In this document: positions 19,539-29,221 of the stretch, piece by piece
Position numbering within the stretch: the stretch's first letter is position 1
How the letters are laid out: every line of letters starts with the position of its first letter
Notes under the pieces: model-generated
The model's database searches: none
Seen by the model: only the letters and a program-made list of their open reading frames with translations
What the model was told of the DNA's origin: nothing
Translations under genes and position numbers: made by a program
DNA from: Paraburkholderia flava
Lineage (GTDB): Bacteria > Pseudomonadota > Gammaproteobacteria > Burkholderiales > Burkholderiaceae
Assembly (NCBI RefSeq): GCF_004359985.1
Contig: NZ_SMRO01000004.1
Span: 248,001 to 312,000, forward strand
Direction of reading: 5' to 3'
Length of the DNA stretch: 64,000 nucleotides

Positions 19539-19901
19539 ATGCTCACCGAACTCGAAACACTCTCACAGAACATTGGACGTCTGATTGCACTCAGTCAGCG
19601 TCACTACGCAGCGCGCCAGGCGCTCGAAGAACAACTCACGCAAGCGCGTGCAGATTGCGAAGCGACGCGCGTCGAACTCGATCAGATGCGCGAAGAGCGC
19701 AATGCGCTGCAGGCCGAACGCGATGCGCTGTCGGCGAAGATCGACGACGCACAGGTTCGCCTCAACGCGATTCTCGAAAAACTGCCGCGCGCGAAAGGCC
19801 ACTCCGAACAGGACAATCAGCTCGATCTGCTCGCGTCCGCGCCGCAGGAAGACGGCGCTGCACGCAGCGATGCGGATGCCCGCCACGGAGAAAATGCATG
19901 A
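19539..19901 (+). CDS. Small coiled-coil protein, ZapB-like, upstream of zapA
   Basis: A 120-residue protein. Residues about 1-85 are one predicted coiled coil (LSQNIGRLIALSQRHYAARQ, then heptad-rich EQLTQARADCE and MREERNALQAERDALSAKID). The acidic, polar tail is likely disordered. It resembles the ZapB-like or TIGR02449-type proteins that sit before zapA in proteobacteria, so a role at the division ring is inferred. The stop overlaps the zapA ATG (ATGA), so the two are coupled. Confidence 0.7.
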   Translation: MLTELETLSQNIGRLIALSQRHYAARQALEEQLTQARADCEATRVELDQMREERNALQAERDALSAKIDDAQVRLNAILEKLPRAKGHSEQDNQLDLLASAPQEDGAARSDADARHGENA

Positions 19902-20212
19902 CCACGAAGCAGATCGAAGTCTCGATTCTCGGCCAGTCCTATCGTCTCGCGTGTTCGCCGGAAACCGAAGCGGCACTGCTCGAAGCTGTCGCGCGGGTCG
20001 ACGCGGAAATGTCGAAAATCCGCACGCACAGCAACGTGCGCGGCATGGACCGCATTGCGGTGATGGCTGCGTTGTCGCTCGCGTCGGAACTGCTCAAGCT
20101 GCAGTCCAGCGTACGTCATGGCGAATCGTTTCCGGCTGAAGAAATCCGGCGTACAATGGCCCAGATGAACGATCAGCTGGACACGGTGATCAACCAGTAC
20201 AGCACGCAATAA
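19898..20212 (+). CDS. zapA: Cell division protein ZapA
   Basis: A 104-residue ZapA. The N-terminal globular part is KQIEVSILGQSYRLACSPE, followed by LLEAVARVDAEMSKIR and the motif GMDRIAVMAALSLASELL. The C-terminal coiled coil ends in NQYSTQ. ZapA cross-links FtsZ protofilaments at the septum. It is followed by the 6S RNA gene, the same order as in many proteobacteria. Confidence 0.94.
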   Translation: MTTKQIEVSILGQSYRLACSPETEAALLEAVARVDAEMSKIRTHSNVRGMDRIAVMAALSLASELLKLQSSVRHGESFPAEEIRRTMAQMNDQLDTVINQYSTQ

Positions 20213-20321
20213 CGGTTACACGAGGCCAGTAGACAAAGGCCGATCGGACCGGTAGCATCAGCTTCAAGGTCTCCTGTTTCAAACGGTTTATGTGAGTCGG
20301 CACAGAGTACGTCGGCTCAGT

Positions 20322-20512
20322 TGTCAGCTTCCCTGCCTGGTTTGCCAAGGTCATATATTCCTTGAACCAATGCCATGTGCACGGTTGTGGAAATTTGCAG
20401 CACGGGCGTGCGCGTCACTCTGTCTGATGTACCCGAAGTGCGGCTAACTGCGACCAATTCTGAACCCCCGGTTCAGGATGCCGGCCTAGCGGCTAAGGCG
20501 GGGACCTATTCG
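20322..20512 (+). ncRNA. ssrS: 6S RNA
   Basis: Located directly after zapA, the standard 6S position. A closing stem pairs TCCCTGCCT (20330-20338) with AGGCGGGGA (20496-20504), nine pairs with one G-U. Near the 3' end is the hairpin CTGAACC-CCC-GGTTCAG followed by GATGCCGGCCTAGCGGC, which lines up with the corresponding part of enterobacterial 6S RNA (a CCTTGAACC hairpin, then ACAGCCTGCGGC). The length of about 190 fits. 6S RNA mimics an open promoter and sequesters sigma70 RNA polymerase. The ends are estimated. The interval 20213-20321 must hold its promoter; nothing else is seen there. Confidence 0.85.
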
Positions 20513-20514
20513 AA

Positions 20515-20545
20515 CGGCATCGGACATTCGTCCGGTGCCGTTTTT
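20515..20545 (+). terminator. Intrinsic terminator after 6S RNA
   Basis: An 11-bp stem (CGGCATCGGAC / GTCCGGTGCCG, one G-U pair) with the loop ATTC is followed by TTTTTC. It lies just 3' of the 6S RNA. Confidence 0.85.
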
Positions 20546-20602
20546 CTTTGAGCGGCGCTTTTTTTCACTCATCGCTTCACTCATTTCGCGTTCATTCGAT
20601 TC

Positions 20603-21061
20603 ATGCGCTACTGGCTAATGAAGTCCGAACCGGACGAAGCAAGCATCGACGATCTCGCCGACGCCGCGCAACGCACGTTGCCGTGGACCGGCGTACGCAA
20701 CTATCAGGCGCGCAACTTCATGCGCGACACGATGCAGGTCGGCGACGGTGTGCTGTTCTATCACTCGAGCTGTCCCGAGCCCGGCATTGCCGGGCTCGCC
20801 GAAGTGTCGTCGACGGCCTACCCCGATCCGACGCAGTTCGATCCGAAGAGCCCCTACTACGATCCGAAATCGACGCGCGAAACACCGCGCTGGGTACTCG
20901 TCGACGTCGTGTTCAAGAAGAAGTCGACGCTGGTCCCGCTCGCGGCGCTGCGCGAGCATCCGGAACTCGCGCAGATGCGCGTGCTGGCGAAGGGCAACCG
21001 CCTGTCGATCACACCGGTCACGAGCGAAGAGTGGCGCTTCATCACGAAGCGGCTGATGTAG
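20603..21061 (+). CDS. EVE domain protein
   Basis: A 152-residue single EVE (PUA-like) domain. It has the family start MRYWLMKSEPDEASIDDL, the motif WTGVRNYQARNFMRD and GDGVLFYHSSCPEPGIAGLAEV (separate parts of the sequence). EVE domains bind modified bases in DNA or RNA. In stand-alone form, as here, they are common housekeeping proteins of unknown precise target. It follows the 6S terminator, so it has its own transcript. No restriction or toxin partner is next to it. Confidence 0.9.
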   Translation: MRYWLMKSEPDEASIDDLADAAQRTLPWTGVRNYQARNFMRDTMQVGDGVLFYHSSCPEPGIAGLAEVSSTAYPDPTQFDPKSPYYDPKSTRETPRWVLVDVVFKKKSTLVPLAALREHPELAQMRVLAKGNRLSITPVTSEEWRFITKRLM

Positions 21062-21345
21062 TACCGCACGTGATGCGGCATGCAACCTCACGCGCTACGC
21101 TCGTATGCGACGTCATGTCGCGGCAACCTGACGAAACCGTCAGAAAGTGCCAGAAACGGTCAGGTGAAGGGAACCTGTCGGCATGAAAGCACGCCTAACT
21201 GGCTCGCAAGCGTCGTGCCCGTCTCGTACCACAGGGCGTGCGGTCCATCCTTTCTTCGCCTCTCCAGGATCTGCACGAAAGGCCACGCGAGCAATGCGCA
21301 GCGGCACGGGCCGCGCGCAATCCTGTTCACGGAAGGAGTCCCATA

Positions 21346-22077
21346 ATGACCAGAAAAAACGCCATCGCATTCGCGCTCGCCGTGGCTTCGGCCGCTCCGC
21401 TGATGCTGTCGCTCGTGCCGTCAACCGCGCACGCGCAGAGCGCGCCGTATCAGCCGGCCGGCGTGCTGTCTCTGAATGCGCAGGCCAGTACCGAAGTGCC
21501 GCAGGACGTGGTGAACATCACGCTGTTTTACGAGCAGGAAGCGGCCGATCCGTCGTCGCTGACTACCACGTTGAACCAGCGTGCCGATTCGGCGCTGCAA
21601 AAGGCCAAGGGCGTATCCGGCGTCACCGCGCACACGGGCTCGTTCTCGATCAGCCCGTCGACCGATCGCAACGGTCGCATTTCGACGTGGCGCGGTCGTA
21701 CAGAAATCGTGCTCGAATCGCATGACTTCGCTGCCGCATCGAAGCTCGCGGGCCAGATGGGCTCGATCATGCAGGTCGGCGATGTGCAGTTCTCGCTGTC
21801 GCCGGAAGCGCAGCGTGCCGCCGCACAGAAGCTCACCAGCGAAGCGATCGCGTCGTTCCGTCAGCAGGCCTCCGCGTCCGCGCAGGCATTCGGCTATAGC
21901 GGCTATTCGATCCGCGAGGTCAACATCGGCCGCGACGGCATCATGCCGCATCCACGGATGATGATGATGGCCGCGGCCCCCTCGTCGTTCAGCGCGAAGA
22001 GCGATGCGCCGGTGGCACTGCAGGCGGGGACGTCGACGGTGACGGTCAACGTGTCGGGCTCGGTGCAGATGAAGTAA
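21346..22077 (+). CDS. Periplasmic SIMPL-domain protein (DUF541)
   Basis: A 243-residue secreted protein with a signal peptide (VASAAPLMLSLVPSTAHAQS, cut near residue 28). One SIMPL/DUF541 domain covers the rest: GVLSLNAQASTEVPQD, RTEIVLESHDF, and a C-terminal strand VTVNVSGSVQMK. The start is backed by GGAAGGAG 8 bases upstream. A Met-rich patch (HPRMMMMAAA) sits in the middle. Family members such as OMP28/YggE lower oxidative stress, but the mechanism is unknown. It ends at a strong terminator convergent with lgt. Confidence 0.88.
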   Translation: MTRKNAIAFALAVASAAPLMLSLVPSTAHAQSAPYQPAGVLSLNAQASTEVPQDVVNITLFYEQEAADPSSLTTTLNQRADSALQKAKGVSGVTAHTGSFSISPSTDRNGRISTWRGRTEIVLESHDFAAASKLAGQMGSIMQVGDVQFSLSPEAQRAAAQKLTSEAIASFRQQASASAQAFGYSGYSIREVNIGRDGIMPHPRMMMMAAAPSSFSAKSDAPVALQAGTSTVTVNVSGSVQMK

Positions 22078-22132
22078 CGCGTGATCGCGTGACCCCACGT
22101 CACGCGATGGCCGCGAGCCCATGAAGAAAGAA

Positions 22133-22164
22133 AGCCCTGCATTCTCGCGAATGCAGGGCTTTTT
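22133..22164 (+). terminator. Intrinsic terminator after the SIMPL gene
   Basis: A perfect 12-bp stem (AGCCCTGCATTC / GAATGCAGGGCT) with the loop TCGC is followed by TTTTG. A-rich sequence on the left side could let it act for lgt on the other strand too. Confidence 0.88.
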
Positions 22165-22187
22165 GTTGACTCGTCAGGCACGGCCGA

Positions 22188-23093
22188 TCAGTTCGCGCCG
22201 ACGGCCTGCCCCTTCGCACGACCACCACGCCGATACGCCCACACCAGCATCAGGACGCCCGCGATGACCATCGGCATCGACAGCCACTGCCCCATCGACA
22301 GCCCGAACGTGAGCAGCCCGAGGAAGTCGTCCGGCTCGCGTGCGAATTCGACCGTGAAGCGCGCAAGACCGTAGCCAATCAGAAACACCGCCGAAATCGC
22401 GCCGACCGGCCGCTGCTTGCGCGAGAAAAACCACAGCACGAGAAACAGCGTGACGCCTTCGAGCGCGATCTCGTACAACTGCGACGGATGACGCGGCAGC
22501 ATGTGGTACTGCGCGAATATATCGGCGAGATGCCACTGCGCAGCCTTATCAGGGTGCGCGGCAAGCCAGCCCGCGTCCTCGCTCGAAGCGCTCTGGAACA
22601 GCATCGCCCACGGCGCCGACGGATTCGTCACGCGGCCCCACAGCTCGCCATTGATGAAGTTGCCGAGGCGGCCCGCCGCGAGCCCGGTCGGCACCATCGG
22701 CGCGACGAAGTCGGTGACCTGCAGCCACGTGCGTCCGCGCTGGTGCGCGAACAGCGCCATCGCGAGCGCCACACCGAGGAAGCCGCCGTGAAACGACATG
22801 CCGCCTTCCCACACCTTGAAGATGTCGAGCGGATGCGCGAAGTACCAGCTTGCCTTGTAGAACAGCACATAGCCGAGCCGCCCGCCGAGGATCGTGCCGA
22901 GCACGCCGTAGAACATCATGTCGTCGATGTCCTTCGCGGTCCATCCTTGCGCCGCGACGTAAGGCAGCCGCAAGCGTAGCCGCCCCACGACGATCGCCGC
23001 GACAAACGCAACGAGATACATCAAACCGTACCAGCGCACGGCAAGCGGTCCCAGGTGGATCGCGACGGGATCGAAATTCGGGTGAATGAGCAT
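22188..23093 (-). CDS. lgt: Prolipoprotein diacylglyceryl transferase
   Basis: A 301-residue inner-membrane enzyme that moves diacylglycerol from phosphatidylglycerol to the lipobox Cys of prolipoproteins. It has seven membrane helices, the HGGFLG motif (catalytic His, in [15 protein letters not shown]), and the Lgt signature [13 protein letters not shown]. The C-terminus is basic ([14 protein letters not shown]). The start [12 protein letters not shown] is typical. It is monocistronic, with the LysR gene 93 bases upstream on the same strand. Confidence 0.96.
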   Translation of the reverse strand: MLIHPNFDPVAIHLGPLAVRWYGLMYLVAFVAAIVVGRLRLRLPYVAAQGWTAKDIDDMMFYGVLGTILGGRLGYVLFYKASWYFAHPLDIFKVWEGGMSFHGGFLGVALAMALFAHQRGRTWLQVTDFVAPMVPTGLAAGRLGNFINGELWGRVTNPSAPWAMLFQSASSEDAGWLAAHPDKAAQWHLADIFAQYHMLPRHPSQLYEIALEGVTLFLVLWFFSRKQRPVGAISAVFLIGYGLARFTVEFAREPDDFLGLLTFGLSMGQWLSMPMVIAGVLMLVWAYRRGGRAKGQAVGAN

Positions 23094-23186
23094 CGTGTGG
23101 TGAGGTTCGGGTTCTTCGGTGTGCTTCTATATGTGTACCAGCTACGACGGCCAGCCTCGCATTGGACGCATGCCGCGGCAATGCGT

Positions 23187-24242
23187 TCAGCGACGTGGTC
23201 GCGCAGCCTTCCTCGCGACCGTCGCCGCATGCGCGCGCACGATCTCGATGAAGCCCGCGAGCACCGGGCTCACCTCCGCCGTACGCCAGACAAGACCTGT
23301 CTCGATCGCGGGCACCGCTTCGCGCAACGGACGGTACACGACGCCGGTGCGCCGCAGGTTACGCAGCGATTGCGGCACCAGTGCGACGCCCATGCCCGCC
23401 GACACGAGGCTCACGATCGTCTGCATCTGGATCGCTTCCTGGCCGATGCGCGGCGCGAGGCCAGCCACGCCGTAGCAATCCATAATGATGTCATAAAAGC
23501 CAGGCGCTAAACGCCTCGGGAAGACGACGAGCGGTTCGTCGGCGACGTCGGCGAGGCTGATCGGGATCGGGTTCCAGCCGCCGTCGCCGGCTTCTGCGGC
23601 GGCTGCGGCCGCGCTGTGCGCACGCACGCCTGCCGCGCCTCGCTTACGGGAACCCGTGACCGGCCCCGCATCGATACGCGCCGCCAGCGCCGACGACATC
23701 GCGATCACCAGCGGCTCGCGTGCGATCGGCAGCCACGACAGCTGTGCCGCATGGCGCGGCGGCAGCGGCGCGATCACCAGACCCGCATCGATACGTCCGG
23801 CCACGAGTTCTTCGATCTGCACATCGCTGGTCGCCTCGGTCAGTTGCAGCCGCACGCGCGGATGACGCACGCCGAAATCGCGCAACAGCAGCGGCAGCAG
23901 CCCGTAGTCGGCGGTCGACACGAATGCGAGCGACAATACGCCCGCCTCGCCGCGCGCGAGGCTCTGTGCGAGCGGCCGCAGTGCTTCGGCGGCGGCCAGC
24001 AGCCGGCGCACTTCGGGCAGGAGATCGGCGCCGACCTGCGTCAGTTCCACCGAGCGACGCGTGCGCGCGAACAGCTCGACGCCGAGCGTGTCCTCCAGCG
24101 CGCGGATCGCCTGCGACAAAGGCGGCTGCGTCATCGACAGGCGCGTGGCCGCGCGGCCGAAGTGCTTCTCTTCGGCCACCGCGATGAAGTAGCGCAGCTG
24201 GCGCAGGTCCGGCGTGATGGGCTGCATGGCGATATATTTCAC
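23187..24242 (-). CDS. LysR-type transcriptional regulator divergent from ilvD
   Basis: A 351-residue LTTR. The winged helix-turn-helix is residues about 15-70 ([21 protein letters not shown]), and the effector-binding domain starts near 95 ([17 protein letters not shown]). The effector domain is interrupted near residues 190-225 by an Ala/Gly-rich insert ([20 protein letters not shown]) absent from ordinary LTTRs. Codon 6 is another possible start. It is divergent from ilvD, and the gap contains a 15-bp palindrome, so it probably controls itself and perhaps ilvD. Confidence 0.88.
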   Translation of the reverse strand: MKYIAMQPITPDLRQLRYFIAVAEEKHFGRAATRLSMTQPPLSQAIRALEDTLGVELFARTRRSVELTQVGADLLPEVRRLLAAAEALRPLAQSLARGEAGVLSLAFVSTADYGLLPLLLRDFGVRHPRVRLQLTEATSDVQIEELVAGRIDAGLVIAPLPPRHAAQLSWLPIAREPLVIAMSSALAARIDAGPVTGSRKRGAAGVRAHSAAAAAAEAGDGGWNPIPISLADVADEPLVVFPRRLAPGFYDIIMDCYGVAGLAPRIGQEAIQMQTIVSLVSAGMGVALVPQSLRNLRRTGVVYRPLREAVPAIETGLVWRTAEVSPVLAGFIEIVRAHAATVARKAARPRR

Positions 24243-24256
24243 GACTCAATAGGCCC

Positions 24257-24271
24257 CCAATAATATATTGG
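24257..24271. promoter_or_regulatory. Palindromic candidate operator for the divergent LysR regulator
   Basis: CCAATAATATATTGG has perfect 6-bp arms around ATA, AT-rich in very GC-rich DNA, and fits the LTTR T-N11-A type. It starts 14 bases upstream of the regulator start codon and 90 bases before ilvD, a usual place for an autoregulatory LTTR site. Confidence 0.6.
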
Positions 24272-24361
24272 ACACGCGCATCAGGACATTGCATTCTTGC
24301 GGCAGACGCCGGTGCCAGTCGCCCGGCGGACAGATCAAAACAAACTGGATGGAGTTTCCCC

Positions 24362-26035
24362 ATGTCGTACAACCGTCGTTCGAAGAACATCACACAGGGT
24401 GTCGCGCGTTCGCCGAACCGTTCAATGTATTACGCGCTTGGCTATGAGAAGGAAGACTTCGACAAGCCGATGATCGGCATCGCGAACGGCCACTCGACCA
24501 TCACGCCGTGCAACTCCGGTCTGCAGCGTCTCGCCGACGCAGCGGTCAACGCCGTCAAGGACGCCGGCGCGAATCCGCAGATCTTCGGCACGCCGACGAT
24601 CTCCGACGGGATGTCGATGGGCACCGAAGGCATGAAGTACTCGCTCGTGTCGCGCGAAGTGATCTCGGACTGTATCGAGACCTGCGTGCAGGGCCAGTGG
24701 ATGGACGGCGTCGTCGTGATCGGTGGCTGCGACAAGAACATGCCGGGCGGCATGATCGCGCTGTCGCGGCTCAACGTGCCGGGCATCTACGTGTACGGCG
24801 GCACGATCCGCCCGGGCAACTGGAAGGGCAAGGATCTGACGATCGTGTCGTCGTTCGAGGCGGTCGGCGAATTCACGGCCGGACGGATGTCGCAGGAAGA
24901 TTTCGAAGGGGTCGAAAAGAACGCGTGCCCGTCGTCGGGCTCGTGCGGCGGCATGTACACCGCGAACACGATGAGCTCGTCGTTCGAGGCGCTCGGCATG
25001 TCGCTGATGTATTCGTCGACGATGGCGAACCCGGACGACGAAAAGGTCGGCTCGGCAGCCGAATCGTCGCGCGTGCTGGTCGAAGCGGTGAAGAAGGATC
25101 TGAAGCCGCGCGACATCATCACGAAGAAGTCGATCGAAAACGCCGTGGCACTGATCATGGCGACCGGCGGCTCGACGAACGCGGTGCTGCACTACCTCGC
25201 GATCGCACACGCGGCCGAAGTCGAATGGACGATCGACGACTTCGAACGCATCCGCAAGCGCGTGCCGGTGATCTGCAACCTGAAGCCGTCGGGTCAGTAC
25301 GTCGCAACCGACCTGCACAAGGCCGGCGGCATTCCGCAAGTGCTGAAGATCCTGCTCGACGCGGGCCTGCTGCACGGCGACTGCGTGACGATCACCGGCA
25401 AGACGATCGCCGAAGAACTGAAGGACGTGCCGTCGGTGCCGCGCGCCGACCAGCAGGTGATCTTCCCGATCGACAAGGCGCTGTACAAGGAAGGCCACCT
25501 CGCGATCCTGAAGGGCAACCTCGCGACCGAAGGCGCCGTGGCGAAGATCACCGGCCTGAAGAACCCGGTCATCACGGGCCCGGCACGCGTGTTCGAAGAC
25601 GAGCAGAGCGCGATGGAAGCGATCCTCGCCGACAAGATCAAGGCCGGGGACATCCTCGTGCTGCGCTACCTCGGCCCACGCGGCGGCCCCGGCATGCCGG
25701 AAATGCTCGCGCCGACGTCGGCGATCATCGGCAAGGGGCTCGGCGAATCGGTCGGCTTCATCACCGACGGCCGCTTCTCGGGCGGCACGTGGGGCATGGT
25801 GGTCGGCCACGTCGCGCCGGAAGCATTCGACGGCGGTGCGATCGCGCTCGTGCACGAAGGCGACTCGATCACGATCGATGCGCACAAGCTGCTGCTCGAA
25901 CTGAACATCGACGCGGCCGAACTCGAACGCCGCCGCGCTGCATGGCAACAACCGAAGCCCCGCTACACGCGCGGCGTGCTCGCGAAATTCGCGGCACTCA
26001 CGCTGCCGGCGAACAAGGGCGCTATAACGGGTTGA
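24362..26035 (+). CDS. ilvD: Dihydroxy-acid dehydratase
   Basis: A 557-residue IlvD, which dehydrates dihydroxy-isovalerate and dihydroxy-methylvalerate in valine, isoleucine and leucine synthesis. Iron-sulfur ligands are visible in [16 protein letters not shown] and [16 protein letters not shown]. The C-terminal domain has [19 protein letters not shown]. The start [13 protein letters not shown] is the family start and follows GGAG. It is monocistronic with a strong terminator just after. The 557-residue length is that of the [2Fe-2S]/[4Fe-4S] short type. Confidence 0.97.
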   Translation: MSYNRRSKNITQGVARSPNRSMYYALGYEKEDFDKPMIGIANGHSTITPCNSGLQRLADAAVNAVKDAGANPQIFGTPTISDGMSMGTEGMKYSLVSREVISDCIETCVQGQWMDGVVVIGGCDKNMPGGMIALSRLNVPGIYVYGGTIRPGNWKGKDLTIVSSFEAVGEFTAGRMSQEDFEGVEKNACPSSGSCGGMYTANTMSSSFEALGMSLMYSSTMANPDDEKVGSAAESSRVLVEAVKKDLKPRDIITKKSIENAVALIMATGGSTNAVLHYLAIAHAAEVEWTIDDFERIRKRVPVICNLKPSGQYVATDLHKAGGIPQVLKILLDAGLLHGDCVTITGKTIAEELKDVPSVPRADQQVIFPIDKALYKEGHLAILKGNLATEGAVAKITGLKNPVITGPARVFEDEQSAMEAILADKIKAGDILVLRYLGPRGGPGMPEMLAPTSAIIGKGLGESVGFITDGRFSGGTWGMVVGHVAPEAFDGGAIALVHEGDSITIDAHKLLLELNIDAAELERRRAAWQQPKPRYTRGVLAKFAALTLPANKGAITG

Positions 26036-26065
26036 TAGCGGGTTGATGCTGGGAGCACGTCCCGC

Positions 26066-26095
26066 AAGGGCACACGGTAAAACGTGTGCCCTTTT
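26066..26095 (+). terminator. Intrinsic terminator after ilvD
   Basis: A perfect 11-bp stem (AAGGGCACACG / CGTGTGCCCTT) with the loop GTAAAA runs directly into TTTTT. Confidence 0.9.
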
Positions 26096-26194
26096 TCATC
26101 GGCGCGCACTGGCCGATCGACGCCTGAACCGCCGCTTCTTTGCTCTTATAATGCGTGGCACTACAGGCTGGATGTCCGTCCGGCGGAGACCACA

Positions 26195-26518
26195 ATGAGA
26201 TCAAAGACGTATGCAGCCATAGCACTCGCGAGCGCATTCGCAAGCGGCGCCGCGCATGCCGAAGCGGCCGGCGGTCTCGCGCTCGCGCAGCAGCAGAACT
26301 GCATGAGCTGCCACTCGGTGACGCGTCAGTTCATGGGCCCCTCGCTGCGCGACGTCGCGGCGAAATACGCGGGCCGTGCCGATGCGGCCACGTACCTCGC
26401 GCACAAGATCATCGAAGGGAGTGCCGGTGTCTGGGGAGCCGTGCCGATGCCCGCCAACACGCAGTTGACGCCGGATCAAGCGGCGACGCTTGCCGCGTGG
26501 ATCCTGACGTTGAAGTAA
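26195..26518 (+). CDS. Small periplasmic c-type cytochrome
   Basis: A 107-residue protein with a signal peptide (SAFASGAAHAEA, cut near residue 22). It has one heme-binding CMSCH motif at about residues 36-40 and a likely axial Met in AVPMPANTQL. This is the class I cytochrome c-551/c5 pattern. It would carry electrons in the periplasm; the donor and acceptor are unknown. The start is supported by CGGCGGAGACCACA upstream. It stands alone between the ilvD terminator and the convergent DUF2486 gene. Confidence 0.9.
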   Translation: MRSKTYAAIALASAFASGAAHAEAAGGLALAQQQNCMSCHSVTRQFMGPSLRDVAAKYAGRADAATYLAHKIIEGSAGVWGAVPMPANTQLTPDQAATLAAWILTLK

Positions 26519-26542
26519 AGCGCTACGAACGCTACGTCGAGT

Positions 26543-27031
26543 TCAATGCTCCGGCGCGCGACGCGCCATCTCTTCCCTGACCGCATCACGCACCCAGCCG
26601 GTCAGTTCCGTTTCGAGCGCCAGCGCGACTTCGCGTGTGATCTGGTTCACGAGCCACGTCGTGTGATCGTTCAACGCGTCGCGGCAACGCGCCTCGACGA
26701 CGCTGCGCCCTTCTCCCGTCAGATAGCTTGCAAAGCGGCCACGCAACCGCTCGGCGAGTAGTTCGGGGTCGTAGCGCATGTCGGCGGGAGTGAGCGCGGG
26801 TGCAACCGACGGCGGCGGGACAAAGCTCGCGACCGGCGCACCAGGATCGAGATGCGGATCAATGCTCGGATCAAAGCGCGGCGCGATGCGTGGATCAAGA
26901 CGCGGATCGAGTGCGGGCGGCCCTGCTTCTTCCGGGAAGGCCTGATGCGTGCCAGCCCGCGCAAGCGCGCGATTACCCGGCACGAGCACGTCGTTCAGCA
27001 CCGGGATCGAACTGTCGTAGGAATCGGACAT
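26543..27031 (-). CDS. DUF2486 family protein with DP repeats
   Basis: A 162-residue cytoplasmic protein found in Burkholderiaceae next to holC and pepA; its function is unknown. The N-terminal half is disordered-looking and carries about eight short D-P repeats (LDPRLDPRIAPRFDPSIDPH). The C-terminal half (about 85-162) is helical: ERLRGRFASYLTGEGRSVVE, then HTTWLVNQITREVALALE. The start MSDSYDSSIPVLND is preferred over an ATG 19 codons upstream because it opens with the conserved IPVLNDVLVPG segment. Confidence 0.75.
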   Translation of the reverse strand: MSDSYDSSIPVLNDVLVPGNRALARAGTHQAFPEEAGPPALDPRLDPRIAPRFDPSIDPHLDPGAPVASFVPPPSVAPALTPADMRYDPELLAERLRGRFASYLTGEGRSVVEARCRDALNDHTTWLVNQITREVALALETELTGWVRDAVREEMARRAPEH

Positions 27032-27118
27032 GGGGGTCACGGGAACACTCCGTCGAAGGATCGAACCGTTGGCATGCACGGGCCGCAACAGCTACATCGC
27101 GCCGTGCAACCGGAAAAC

Positions 27119-27535
27119 TCAGCCGCCCTGCTTGTGGTTGTTCAAAGCATAGCCGCGATCGCGGTAGAAGCGATAGCGTTCGCGGCCGGCCGCGAGTTCG
27201 TCGGGCGCATTGCCGACGATCTCCAGCAGACGCTCGAAGCGCGCGAACTGCGCCGGCACGTCGGCGCCCAGATTGAGCAGCACCTGATGATGCGGTGCAT
27301 CGTCGAGATTCGACGTCAGCACGATCGGCGTCTGCTCGACGATCGCGGCGCCCGCCATGCAGTGCGGCACGAAGTCGAGCGGGGAGAACGTCCACAGCAT
27401 CTCGTCGAATGCGCGCAGCCGCGGCGGTTCGGCCAGCACCACCGTGGGCTGGCCGGCCTGATACGCCTTGCGCGCGAGACGGCACGCGTACAGCAGCGCG
27501 TCGCCGACGTTCGTGTGGAAATCGATCCGCGTCAT
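27119..27535 (-). CDS. holC: DNA polymerase III chi subunit
   Basis: A 138-residue HolC. It has the family start MTRIDFHTNVGDALLYACRL, the central DEMLWTFSPLDFVPHC, and NLGADVPAQFARFERLLEIV. Chi links the clamp loader to SSB through the psi subunit. It lies 52 bases after pepA on the same strand, the standard pepA-holC arrangement, and DUF2486 follows. Confidence 0.93.
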   Translation of the reverse strand: MTRIDFHTNVGDALLYACRLARKAYQAGQPTVVLAEPPRLRAFDEMLWTFSPLDFVPHCMAGAAIVEQTPIVLTSNLDDAPHHQVLLNLGADVPAQFARFERLLEIVGNAPDELAAGRERYRFYRDRGYALNNHKQGG

Positions 27536-27587
27536 CGTGCTCGTTGCCGCGAGGCGCCTGCCCCGCAGTCGTTGCGGCCTGACGTGA

Positions 27588-29096
27588 TCACGCCGAGCGG
27601 TCGATCAGGAACTGCGCGAGCAGCGGCACCGGACGCCCCGTTGCACCCTTCGCCGCGCCGCTCTTCCATGCGGTGCCCGCGATGTCGAGATGAGCCCACG
27701 GATACGCTTCGGTGAAGCGCGACAGGAAGCACGCAGCGGTCACGCTGCCCGCCGGCCGGCCGCCGATGTTCGCGAGATCCGCGAAATTCGACTTCAGCTG
27801 CTCGTGATACTCGTCGTCGAGCGGCAGACGCCACACCGGATCGGACGCTTCCTTCGACGCGTCGAGCAGTTCGCCCGCCAGTGCATCGTCCTTCGAGAAC
27901 AGGCCGCTGTTGTGATGGCCCAGCGCGATGATGACCGCGCCCGTCAACGTCGCGATGTCGATCACCGCAGCCGGCTTGAAGCGCTCCGCGTACGTGAGCG
28001 CGTCGCACAGGATCAGGCGACCTTCGGCGTCGGTGTTCAGCACTTCGATCGTCAGACCCGACATGCTGGTGACGATGTCGCCCGGCTTCGTTGCCTGGCC
28101 TGACGGCATGTTCTCGCAGGTCGGGATGATGCCGACGACGTTGATCTTCAAGCCCATCTCGGCGACCGCGCGCAGCGTGCCGAGCACCGAGCCCGCGCCG
28201 CACATGTCGTACTTCATCTCGTCCATGCCTTCACCCGGCTTCAGCGAGATGCCGCCGGTGTCGAACGTGATGCCCTTGCCGACGAGAACGACCGGCGCCG
28301 CCTTCGCAGCCGCGCCCTGGTACTGCAGCACGATGAACTGCGGCAGTTCGACCGAGCCGCGCGTGACCGACAGGAACGAGCCCATCTTCAACGCTTCGAG
28401 CTGCTTCTGGCCGAGCACGTCGACTTTCAGCTTCCAGTCTTTCGCGAGCTTCTTCGCGGTATTCGCGAGATAGGTAGGCGTGCACACGTTGCCCGGCAGG
28501 TTGCCGAGATCGCGCGTCAGGTCCATGCCGTTCGCGAGCGCGGCGCCCTGCTTCGCGGCGACCTTCGCGGCCTTTTCGTCGGCGGTGTCGACGCTGAACA
28601 CGACGCGCTTCAACGCGCGCGGGCTGTTGTCCGGCTTGCTCTTCATCTGCGTGAAGCGGTACGTCTGTTCGCGCAGCGCGAGGATCGCGGCGCGCACGGC
28701 CCAGTCGGCCGAGCGTTCGAGCACCGGCAGTTGCGCGAGCGTGAACGCGACCTGCGCAACCTTCGTGCCGAGGATCGCGCGCCATGCGGCGCGGGCCGCA
28801 TCGCCGTACGCTTTCTGCGTAAACTTGTCCTGCTTGCCGAGACCGACGAGCAGCACGCGCGATGCGCCGATACCTGATACTTCGTGCAGGAACAGCGTCG
28901 TGCCGCTCTTGCCGTCCATGTCGCCGGCCTTGACGATACGCGTGAGCAGCCCCTTCGTGGCCGCATCGATTTCCAGCGCGGCGCCCGACAGCGTCTGCGA
29001 TTCGAACACACCGATCACGATGCAATCGGATTTGCCGGTCGGGAACCCGGTCGACGAGCCTTTGCTCCAATCACAGGCTTTTATGCTAAAGTCCAT
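27588..29096 (-). CDS. pepA: Cytosol aminopeptidase (leucyl aminopeptidase)
   Basis: A 502-residue M17 aminopeptidase. The metal and catalytic motifs are [27 protein letters not shown] and the signature [12 protein letters not shown]. It removes N-terminal residues from peptides using two metal ions; some PepA proteins also bind DNA. The start [13 protein letters not shown] at 29096 is chosen as the natural family N-terminus; a longer frame to 29222 would overlap the lptF promoter. It is divergent from lptF across 125 bases. Confidence 0.96.
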   Translation of the reverse strand: MDFSIKACDWSKGSSTGFPTGKSDCIVIGVFESQTLSGAALEIDAATKGLLTRIVKAGDMDGKSGTTLFLHEVSGIGASRVLLVGLGKQDKFTQKAYGDAARAAWRAILGTKVAQVAFTLAQLPVLERSADWAVRAAILALREQTYRFTQMKSKPDNSPRALKRVVFSVDTADEKAAKVAAKQGAALANGMDLTRDLGNLPGNVCTPTYLANTAKKLAKDWKLKVDVLGQKQLEALKMGSFLSVTRGSVELPQFIVLQYQGAAAKAAPVVLVGKGITFDTGGISLKPGEGMDEMKYDMCGAGSVLGTLRAVAEMGLKINVVGIIPTCENMPSGQATKPGDIVTSMSGLTIEVLNTDAEGRLILCDALTYAERFKPAAVIDIATLTGAVIIALGHHNSGLFSKDDALAGELLDASKEASDPVWRLPLDDEYHEQLKSNFADLANIGGRPAGSVTAACFLSRFTEAYPWAHLDIAGTAWKSGAAKGATGRPVPLLAQFLIDRSA

Positions 29097-29221
29097 CGCG
29101 CTTGTCCTCGGATAAAATCTGGGCTTAGGATGAAAGCCGCAATTATCCGCTATTTTTCTCGCGGCGGTTGCATGGATGGCGCGATGGTCGCGATCCGACG
29201 CACGCCCTCTTGTCATCAACA

